5,005 nt of DNA, from the NCBI GenBank assembly GCA_009843565.1, contig VYDF01000240.1, positions 2,914-7,918 of the forward strand. Direction: 5' to 3'. A model generated the notes under the pieces. The model was given only the letters and a program-made list of their open reading frames with translations. It ran no database searches and had not been told where the DNA came from. Both the position numbers and the translations under genes were made by a program. Below, piece by piece: positions 1-5,005 of the stretch. Every line of letters begins with the position of its first letter. Within the stretch, counting starts at the first letter, position 1. This DNA comes from Acidimicrobiia bacterium. GTDB taxonomy: Bacteria; Actinomycetota; Acidimicrobiia; Acidimicrobiales; Bin134.

Positions 1-752
1 CCGGTGTACTGGCTGCCCGGGACTTCAAGCTGGCCGTTCCGGTTGTTGCCCCAGCAGGCAACGGTCTGGTCGGTTCTCAGGCCGCAGCGGAAGTTGTCGC
101 CCGTCGCAGTGGCGGCGAACCGGCCCTCGTGGACTTCGCGCCAGCACTCCATGTGCCTGCGCTCGCGCAGAGCGCAATGCCGGTTCTCGGCATCCATAAC
201 ACCGGCGTGGTTTCCCCAGCACTCGACAGCCCCGTCTGTGCGCACAGCGCACGCACTCTTGCTTTCGTACTCGCTGTTCCCGGCCGAGACGGCGGCGAAT
301 CGGCCCTCGGGGGGCACCCACTCGCCTTCACTGCTGTCGCCCCAGCAGACGAGCGCCTCATCGGAGCGGACAGCGCACGAGAAATTCCTCCCCGCCGCAA
401 TCGACGTATATGAGCCGTCGGGCACGTCGGTTTCGCCGAAGTCGTTCCGGCCCCAGCAGGCGACGGTCTGGTCGACGCGCAGCCCGCAGTAATGGCGCCT
501 GCCGACCGCCACCGCGGTGAACCGGCCGTCAGACGCCGAAGTGGTCTCCTCCTGGTCGCCGTACCAGCAGACGATGGTCTGGTCGGTCCTCAGCGCGCAA
601 CTGTAGATATGCCCCGCCGCGATGGCCGTGAACTGTCCTTGAGGGACAATCGTCTGGGTGCCCCAGCAAACAATTGTCAGATCGGTTTTCAGCGCACAGC
701 TGTGATGGCTCCCCGCGGCCACCGCCGAATATCTCCAGCCGGCAGCTACAGC
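1..752 (-). repeat. Seven RCC1-like protein repeats (protein-level)
   Basis: Residues ~91-340 of the lipoprotein hold seven repeats with spacing between first cysteines of 33, 37, 37, 42, 25 and 30 residues. Each has the form [hydrophobic]-x-A-[VI]-[AS]-[AV]-G-x(4)-C-[AG]-[LV]-[RK]-x-D-x-x-[VIL]-x-C-W, followed in most by G-x-N/D...G and V-P. The sixth unit (C283/C293) departs from this: it lacks the F-x-A-V-A-A-G strand and has R-E-R-R-H-M instead of R-T-D-Q-T-V between the cysteines. In typical RCC1/BLIP-II repeats the two cysteine positions are usually other residues (as in HSLAL and AWG), so a paired Cys in every blade is a distinctive subfamily trait. Confidence 0.88.
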
Positions 753-1022
753 CGATCCCGGAACCGAGCCAGCCTGCGTTCCCGCTGGGTCTTGCGCTTC
801 AGCGGGGTCGGGTTGGGTTTGCCGGGGTTCGGGCGTTCCCGCTGGGTCTTGCGCTTCAGCGGGGTCGGGTTGGGTTTGCTGGGGTTCGGGAGCGAGGCTT
901 GGGTTTGGGCTGTTCGCCTCTGGTGCCGACTCAGCTGGTGCCCCCGAATAGCCACCGCAGGACACCAGTACACACAGTACCGATACCGCCACCAGCGCCA
1001 ACACCCTCGCCCGTACTTTCAT
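1..1022 (-). CDS. RCC1/BLIP-II-like repeat lipoprotein, C-terminus beyond window
   Basis: The frame opens at the ATG at 1022-1020 and has no stop for 340 codons to the left edge, so the gene is partial. Residues 1-22 form a lipoprotein signal peptide: MKVRAR, then a hydrophobic core (VLALVAVSVLCVL), then the lipobox LVSC with Cys22 as the predicted lipidated residue. Residues 23-90 are a low-complexity Pro/Ala/Glu/Gln linker with a 19-residue tandem duplication. From about residue 91, seven RCC1-like repeats follow, typified by F-T-A-V-A-A-G...C-A-L-R-T-D-Q-T-I-V-C-W-G. Their Cys pairs are 109/119, 142/152, 179/189, 216/226, 258/268, 283/293 and 313/323. RCC1 and BLIP-II families build beta-propellers from such strands and usually bind other proteins. 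A surface-exposed, membrane-anchored binding propeller is my inference; no partner or enzyme activity can be named. The start is chosen because it places a complete lipobox signal at the N-terminus and has AGGAA just upstream. The sixth repeat is degenerate. Confidence 0.9.
   Translation of the reverse strand, partial: MKVRARVLALVAVSVLCVLVSCGGYSGAPAESAPEANSPNPSLAPEPQQTQPDPAEAQDPAGTPEPRQTQPDPAEAQDPAGTQAGSVPGSAVAAGWRYSAVAAGSHHSCALKTDLTIVCWGTQTIVPQGQFTAIAAGHIYSCALRTDQTIVCWYGDQEETTSASDGRFTAVAVGRRHYCGLRVDQTVACWGRNDFGETDVPDGSYTSIAAGRNFSCAVRSDEALVCWGDSSEGEWVPPEGRFAAVSAGNSEYESKSACAVRTDGAVECWGNHAGVMDAENRHCALRERRHMECWREVHEGRFAATATGDNFRCGLRTDQTVACWGNNRNGQLEVPGSQYT
776..890 (-). repeat. Tandem 57-bp duplication in the linker of the lipoprotein gene
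   Basis: Two head-to-tail copies with a 57-bp period occupy about 776-832 and 833-890. They differ at one base inside the copies (C at 823, T at 880 on the plus strand), which changes one residue (Arg/Gln). The unit is a multiple of three, so the frame is kept. It encodes about 19 residues, P-E-P-[QR]-Q-T-Q-P-D-P-A-E-A-Q-D-P-A-G-T, lying between the lipidated Cys and the first RCC1 repeat. The near identity points to a recent duplication that lengthens a flexible, Pro-rich spacer. Confidence 0.92.
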
Positions 1023-1025
1023 GCG

Positions 1026-1030
1026 TTCCT
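1026..1030 (-). promoter_or_regulatory. Probable ribosome binding site of the RCC1-like lipoprotein gene
   Basis: Read on the minus strand, the bases before the ATG at 1022 are GGACAGGAACGC. AGGAA lies 3 nt (AGGA 4 nt) before the start codon, which is closer than the usual 5-9 nt but still workable. It supports 1022 as the start together with the complete lipobox signal peptide. Confidence 0.45.
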
Positions 1031-1089
1031 GTCCACTCGGTTTGGATTGAGCGATATCCCCGCTGCATCTGCCGGGGTCATGTCCGTTC

Positions 1090-1095
1090 ATTGTA
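1090..1095 (-). promoter_or_regulatory. Candidate -10 element for the lipoprotein gene
   Basis: The minus strand reads TACAAT here, five of six bases matching the TATAAT consensus and fitting the TAnnnT pattern of actinobacterial housekeeping promoters. It would place the transcription start near 1083 and give a leader of about 60 nt. No convincing -35 hexamer lies 16-18 nt upstream (the best positions read CAGACC, TCAGAC or CTCAGA). The call rests on the -10 and its location only. Confidence 0.3.
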
Positions 1096-1099
1096 GCTA

Positions 1100-1342
1100 C
1101 TACGACAGGCAGGTCTGAGTGAACGCAGGATGGTCATCCCAGAGGACAATGAAGCCGTTTTCCCCGGTCAGCAGAGGAACGCCCAACTGCTTCTTCACGG
1201 CGACTCTTTCGCCAGCGGCCTGCGGGCCGTCAGCAGTGCCGAGTTCTGCTCCACCCCGCCTAGGCCGCCTACAGCAGTCGCCGAGCTGTCCAAGCGGGGC
1301 GGGTGATCCGACTGGTGCGAGGAGTGCGGACGATTGGTGCAC
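1100..1342 (-). CDS. Unidentified 80-codon reading frame; possible small gene or gene remnant
   Basis: I do not recognise this frame. It starts with ATG at 1342 and ends in two consecutive stop codons (TAG TAG) at 1102-1097, about 75 nt upstream of the lipoprotein start and on the same strand. The first ~30 residues are Pro/Arg/Gly-rich and look like ordinary GC-rich noise. The last ~50 look more protein-like, with balanced composition: A-G-E-R-V-A-V-K-K-Q-L-G-V-P-L-L-T-G-E-N, then G-F-I-V-L-W-D-D-H-P. Such a contrast would suit the 3' end of a decayed gene whose upstream part is lost. No ribosome binding site was seen at the ATG. It has no visible signal peptide or membrane segment. It may equally be a chance frame. 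Confidence 0.25.
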   Translation of the reverse strand: MHQSSALLAPVGSPAPLGQLGDCCRRPRRGGAELGTADGPQAAGERVAVKKQLGVPLLTGENGFIVLWDDHPAFTQTCLS

Positions 1343-1379
1343 ACGGCCTATTCTGCGCTCGGCAATGTGGGTTAGAAAA

Positions 1380-1385
1380 CATAGT
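1380..1385 (+). promoter_or_regulatory. Weak candidate -10 element for the FnIII gene (possibly leaderless)
   Basis: CATAGT matches TATAAT at four of six positions and sits at -13 to -8 relative to the ATG at 1393, the spacing expected if transcription began at the start codon. There is no good Shine-Dalgarno sequence before the ATG; the closest is GTGAG at 1384-1388, 4 nt away. This would suit leaderless expression, which is common in actinobacteria. An alternative -10, TATTCT at 1349-1354, would instead give a ~30-nt leader. Neither has a clear -35. Confidence 0.2.
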
Positions 1386-1392
1386 GAGTACT

Positions 1393-4300
1393 ATGGCTCG
1401 GGTGCGTAGGGCTTCGGCGTGGGCCGCGCTCGGCGGTGTGGCACTGCTGGCCGCGTTGTTGACTCCCTTCTCACCGGCCAGTGCCCAGGCTGGGCCCGCG
1501 GCCCCCACAAACTTGATGGCGGAGCCCGGCAATGGGCAGGTAACCCTGAGTTGGACTGCGGGCGCCGACAACGGCAGCACGGTTGTCCGCTGGGAGTACA
1601 CCCAATCCACTCCGGCCACCAATGTGTGGATCCCCGTACCCGGCAGCAGCCGCCACACCAACCGCCACACCGTCACCGGCTTGACCAACGGCACCGCATA
1701 CGGATTCCAAGTGCGGGCCGTGAGCAGTGCGGGCAATGGATCTGCCTCCACCGCTTCGGCCAACGTCACCCCGTCGACGGTTCCGGCGGCACCCGCTGAT
1801 TTGATGGTCGAAGTCGGCAATTCGCAGGCGGTGCTGTCGTGGACGGCCGCGGTGGCCAATACCGCGGCCGATGGCTTCTCGGCCATCACCTCGTATCAAT
1901 ATCGCCAAAGAACCGGCACTGGTGACTATGGCCCCTGGGTCCTGATCATCGACTCTGGTGCCACCACCTCAACCCACACCATCGCCGGTCTGGCCAACCG
2001 CACCAGCTACCAGTTCCAGGTTCGCGCCCTCAACGCCAATGGTGCGGGAGCGCCCGCCGAGACGGCGCCGGCGACGGTGGGCACCACGCCGGGGCGGCCC
2101 CGCTCGCTCAGTGCGGTGCCGGGCAACCAGATGGTCACACTGTCGTGGACGCCCAGCAGCGACGGCGGCTATCCCATCACCAGTTGGCAGTTCCGCCAGA
2201 CAACGGAAAACGGCACCTTTACCGACACCACCCCCGCTTGGGTCACCATTCCCGGCAGCAACGCCGACACCACGAGCTACACCGTGGTCAGCCTCGACAA
2301 TGCCCAGGCATACAAGTTCCAGGTGCGGGCGGTGAATGCCCGGGGCCCGGGCACCGCGGCCGAGAGCGAGGTAGCCGACCCCGGAAAACCGCCGGGCGCC
2401 GCCACAGGGCTGTCGGGGGCCGCCTCGCAAAACACCATCACCATCACCTGGACACCGCCTCTCAATGAGGCTGGCACCGCGGTCAACAATGGCGGCTCCC
2501 CCATCCTGCGCTACGAGTACTCGGTGAGCGCCGGCGGCGGCGGTTACGGCGAGTGGGTGGCCATTCCCGCCGACGCCCTGTTCGAGGCGCCGCTGCCGGC
2601 ACCTCCGGCATCCCCCGTGGTGGTGTCCGACCTCAACGCCCGCACCGCTGAGGTGGCCCACATCGTTCGCGACCTCACCGGGGGAACGCCGTATCGGTTC
2701 CGGGTTCGCACCGTCAACGCCATCGGTCCCAGTGATCATGTCGGGTTCCACGACGACATTCCCATTTACTCAGGCACCAGGCCGCCGTCGCCAGCTGAAC
2801 TTGGCGCTCGTGCCATCTACAGCGTTTCCACCGGCTCAGCTCGAGTGTCGTTGTCGTGGACCTCGGGCGGCGACGGCGACTCCCCCATCACCCGGTGGCA
2901 ATACCGAACCCACACCACCGTGGCCGGTTTGAGCGATAACACGCTCAGCTCCTGGGTGGACATCTGCAACAGCCTCCCCACCTACACCGGCCCCGCCCCG
3001 CGCTGTCGCACGTCCACCAACAGAGTCACGCTGCCCCGGGCCCCGGTCACCCCCGGTGGCACCGACGGCCCCGACGGCACATTGGCGTTCACGGCTGGCA
3101 GCCAATATTTCTTCGTGATCCGAGCCGTCAACGCCCAGGGCAACGGCTTTCAATCGGCTCCCGCCAGCGCCGACTTCCCGGTGCGAGTGCCATCGGCACC
3201 CGAAGACGTATACATCGGCGGGACCAACGGCACCGTATCAAGCGCCAACATCATCTTGAACTGGCGGCCCTCGCTCACCGGCGGCAGCCCGATTCAGCGC
3301 TACGAATATTCGGTGAAGGCCGGAAGCGCCCCGTGGGGCGGCTGGACCAGCGCCGGCACGGCAACCACATTGAACTTCCCAGTGCCCACCCAAACGCCCG
3401 CCGGCACGGTGCATCAGTTCAGGGTCCGGGCCGTGAATGACGAGGGTGCCGGCTCCTACACCACTTCTCCGTCAATCGCCCCCGGTGCTCCCGGCACGCC
3501 CGGGGCCGCCGACCTAACCACCGACAATGCCCCCAGCCTCACCGCCAACCCGGGCCGAACCCAGATCTCGCTGGCCCTAACCGGCACCACCGGCAATACC
3601 AACGCAACCACCGAGTGGGAGTACTCCTACCGAGTGGGATTCGGCCGGTACAGCCCCTGGACCCACAGCAATACCGGCGCTGAGTTCGACCCCAGCGCCA
3701 TCAACCCCATCGACGGCTTGCGCAACGGCGTGACCCACGAGTTCCGCCTCCGCGCCGTCAACGTCGGCGGGCTCGCCGGTCCTGAGCTGGTGTCCGAAGC
3801 CACTAGGCCGGGGGTTGCCCCGCCGGCGCCGCTCGGGCTGACCGCGACAGCCGGCGACCAGGAGATCACCTTGTCGTGGACCTCGCAGGGCAGCGGCGGC
3901 CGGGCGATCATCAGGTGGCAAGTGTGCGGCGGAGAAACCCCGGCCCCGGGGACGCCGCTCGACTGTGATGCCGATGATGACTGGGCTGACATTCGCTACA
4001 GCCGATCCACCACCAATACCCACACCATCGAGACCCTCTTGGGCACCCATACTCACCTCACCAACGGCGTCAGCTACACCTTCCAAGTGCGGGCCCGAAA
4101 CTCCATCGGCGGCGGGGCTCCCGCCCAGGCCAATCCGGCCACGCCCGGCCGGGCATCGGGTGCTCCGTCTTGGGAGCCGATAGAAGGAGGCGACGGCCAA
4201 GTGACCATTACGGTGGATCCGCCGCTAGAAGACAACGGCAGCCCTGTTGTGGGCTACCAAGTTCGCAAGCGCCAGGACGACGGCCCCTACGACGCCTGGG

Positions 4301-5005
4301 AGCCCCTCGGTACCACCGTGACACCCCCGGCGAGGCCGTCGGCGGAAAGCGGCGCAACGGTGACCGGTCTCATCAACGGCGTCACCTACACCTTCCAGGT
4401 GCGGGCCGTGAACGCCTTCGGCCCCGGCCCTGCCATCACCTCGGCCCCCATCATCCCGATCGGCACTCCCGCCGTGAGCGGCCTGGCTGCTGACCCTGGT
4501 GACGCCCAAGTGGCGCTCACTTGGGTACTGAGCAACGACGGTGGGCGCACCATTAACAAGTGGCAGTATCGCCAAAGCGAGGCCGGCGGCGGCTATGGCC
4601 CCTGGACCGACGTCGCCAACAGCGGCCTCGACACCACCAGCCACACTGTGAGCGGCTTGGCCAACGGCGTCAGCTACACCTTCCAAGTGCGGGCGGTGAA
4701 CGTCTTGGGTCCTAGTACTGAGGTCACCTCGGCCGCTATCACCCCGGCTGCTGTTCCGCCGGCGCCTGCGGTGACGGCGGTGGCAGGCAACGGCCAGGTC
4801 GACCTGTCGTGGACGGCTGGCGCCTCCGGTGCCCCCGGCGAGCCCGACTACGCCGCTCCCACCACCGGCTGGCAATACCGCATAGCCGCCGGTGACGGCG
4901 ACTTTGGCGCCTGGTCCGACATCGCTGACAGCACCGCCGACACCACCAGCTATACCGTGACCGGCCTCGAAAACGACGCCGCCTTCACCTTCGAGGTGCG
5001 GGCCG
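1393..5005 (+). CDS. Large secreted multi-domain FnIII repeat protein, C-terminus beyond window
   Basis: The frame runs from the ATG at 1393 to the right edge without a stop: 1,204 codons, partial. Residues 1-33 are a Sec-type signal peptide: MARVRR, hydrophobic core AALGGVALLAALL, and cleavage likely after Ala31 (A-S-A) or Ala33 (A-Q-A). About eleven FnIII domains follow directly: ~37-130, 131-235, 236-331, 332-462, 463-598, 599-699, 700-807, 808-918, 919-1024, 1025-1120 and 1121 to the edge. Each has the strand-B motif (L-S-W-T), a central W-x-Y-R or equivalent, and the strand-F signature G-L-x-N-G-x-x-Y-x-F-Q-V-R-A-V-N. FnIII arrays are rigid extracellular spacers or binding modules, so a surface adhesin, stalk or scaffold is plausible; any enzymatic or anchoring domain must lie downstream. 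ATG 1393 is chosen because it starts the signal peptide cleanly. An in-frame GTG at 1384 would add three residues, and the frame is open back to a stop at 1261. Confidence 0.93.
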   Translation, partial: MARVRRASAWAALGGVALLAALLTPFSPASAQAGPAAPTNLMAEPGNGQVTLSWTAGADNGSTVVRWEYTQSTPATNVWIPVPGSSRHTNRHTVTGLTNGTAYGFQVRAVSSAGNGSASTASANVTPSTVPAAPADLMVEVGNSQAVLSWTAAVANTAADGFSAITSYQYRQRTGTGDYGPWVLIIDSGATTSTHTIAGLANRTSYQFQVRALNANGAGAPAETAPATVGTTPGRPRSLSAVPGNQMVTLSWTPSSDGGYPITSWQFRQTTENGTFTDTTPAWVTIPGSNADTTSYTVVSLDNAQAYKFQVRAVNARGPGTAAESEVADPGKPPGAATGLSGAASQNTITITWTPPLNEAGTAVNNGGSPILRYEYSVSAGGGGYGEWVAIPADALFEAPLPAPPASPVVVSDLNARTAEVAHIVRDLTGGTPYRFRVRTVNAIGPSDHVGFHDDIPIYSGTRPPSPAELGARAIYSVSTGSARVSLSWTSGGDGDSPITRWQYRTHTTVAGLSDNTLSSWVDICNSLPTYTGPAPRCRTSTNRVTLPRAPVTPGGTDGPDGTLAFTAGSQYFFVIRAVNAQGNGFQSAPASADFPVRVPSAPEDVYIGGTNGTVSSANIILNWRPSLTGGSPIQRYEYSVKAGSAPWGGWTSAGTATTLNFPVPTQTPAGTVHQFRVRAVNDEGAGSYTTSPSIAPGAPGTPGAADLTTDNAPSLTANPGRTQISLALTGTTGNTNATTEWEYSYRVGFGRYSPWTHSNTGAEFDPSAINPIDGLRNGVTHEFRLRAVNVGGLAGPELVSEATRPGVAPPAPLGLTATAGDQEITLSWTSQGSGGRAIIRWQVCGGETPAPGTPLDCDADDDWADIRYSRSTTNTHTIETLLGTHTHLTNGVSYTFQVRARNSIGGGAPAQANPATPGRASGAPSWEPIEGGDGQVTITVDPPLEDNGSPVVGYQVRKRQDDGPYDAWEPLGTTVTPPARPSAESGATVTGLINGVTYTFQVRAVNAFGPGPAITSAPIIPIGTPAVSGLAADPGDAQVALTWVLSNDGGRTINKWQYRQSEAGGGYGPWTDVANSGLDTTSHTVSGLANGVSYTFQVRAVNVLGPSTEVTSAAITPAAVPPAPAVTAVAGNGQVDLSWTAGASGAPGEPDYAAPTTGWQYRIAAGDGDFGAWSDIADSTADTTSYTVTGLENDAAFTFEVRA
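1501..5005 (+). repeat. Array of about eleven FnIII domains (protein-level repeats)
   Basis: Most units are 95-108 residues, near the usual FnIII length. Units 4 (~130 residues) and 5 (~135) are enlarged by insertions before strand F, and unit 8 (~111) has a smaller insertion. Junctions are short and Pro/Ala-rich (V-P-A-A-P, R-P-P-S-P, V-P-S-A-P, V-A-P-P-A-P, V-P-P-A-P). The strand-B Trp is missing in unit 7 (I-S-L-A-L-T) and unit 9 (V-T-I-T-V-D), while the other nine keep it. Units 2, 10 and 11 share the extended centre Q-Y-R...G-x-[YF]-G-x-W and look most closely related. Four cysteines occur in the whole translated portion, in units 5 and 8. Confidence 0.9.

Larger units (their letters stand above)
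1023..1392. other. Divergent intergenic region between two exported-protein genes
   Basis: This 370-bp stretch lies between the two start codons and must hold both promoters. I see a -10-like TACAAT for the leftward gene, the unidentified minus-strand frame at 1100-1342, and a weak 5-bp stem (CCCCG/CGGGG, 10-base loop) at 1058-1077 inside the presumed leftward leader. I find no tRNA, no transposon ends, no clear operator dyad and no strong terminator. Base composition is slightly less GC-biased near 1350-1395 than in the genes. Confidence 0.7.

Noticed and set aside
776..890. Tandem repeat considered as a CRISPR or regulatory iteron array
   Set aside because: There are only two directly abutting copies with no spacers. 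The unit is a multiple of three inside a coding frame, so it is a coding duplication.
1058..1077. Possible hairpin CCCCG/CGGGG as a terminator
   Set aside because: The stem is only 5 bp, the loop is 10 bases and there is no T-run on either strand. It may be a weak leader structure but not a supported terminator.
4..1118. Plus-strand open frames at 4-492, 492-1118 and 674-1096
   Set aside because: They are shadows of the minus-strand RCC1-like lipoprotein gene. They show Pro/Arg/Ser-rich composition and echo its repeats out of frame.
1303..1386. Upstream in-frame GTG codons (for example 1303 and 1384) as starts of the FnIII protein
   Set aside because: The distal ones would put about 30 extra residues before the signal peptide, and the GTG at 1384 has no ribosome binding site. 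ATG 1393 gives a standard short, basic N-region.
1119..1409. Plus-strand open frame of 96 codons across the intergenic region
   Set aside because: It overlaps the signal-peptide start of the FnIII gene in another frame and is complementary to the more protein-like minus-strand frame. It has no recognisable domain.
1969..2751. Long minus-strand open frame (260 codons) opposite the FnIII gene, and similar ones at 1269-1889, 3577-4200 and 4225-4875
   Set aside because: They lie antisense to a clear, domain-bearing frame. Their Gly/Arg/Val-rich composition is what the GC-rich third positions of the FnIII codons produce on the other strand. No motif or start signal supports them.

Overview
The window is GC-rich and holds two divergently transcribed genes for exported repeat proteins. 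Both run off the window edges, and about 370 bp separates their starts. Third codon positions are strongly G/C-biased. One gene starts with a lipobox signal peptide and the other with a Sec-type signal peptide. This fits a high-GC bacterium, most likely an actinobacterium; an environmental lineage such as Acidimicrobiia is a guess, because no taxonomic marker gene is present.

Left part (1-1022, minus strand): a putative lipoprotein read from 1022 leftwards. It has a lipobox ending at Cys22, a Pro/Glu/Gln-rich linker with a 19-residue tandem duplication, then seven short RCC1/BLIP-II-like repeats, each carrying a C-x9-C-W signature. The frame is open for 340 codons to the left edge, so the C-terminus is missing.

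Middle (1023-1392): an intergenic region with a good -10-like hexamer for the lipoprotein gene and only weak signals for the right-hand gene. It also contains an 80-codon minus-strand reading frame (1100-1342) whose last ~50 residues look protein-like. This could be a small gene or a gene remnant; I cannot identify it.

Right part (1393-5005, plus strand): a very large secreted protein, at least 1,204 residues, made of a signal peptide followed by about eleven consecutive fibronectin type III (FnIII) domains. The eleventh is cut by the window edge. No catalytic domain, anchor or sortase signal is visible; these would lie downstream if present.

The two proteins are plausibly cell-surface proteins, one lipid-anchored and one secreted or wall-associated, perhaps used for adhesion or protein-protein contact. 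That pairing is inferred from layout only. Nothing in the window shows an enzyme, a mobile element, an RNA gene or a CRISPR array.
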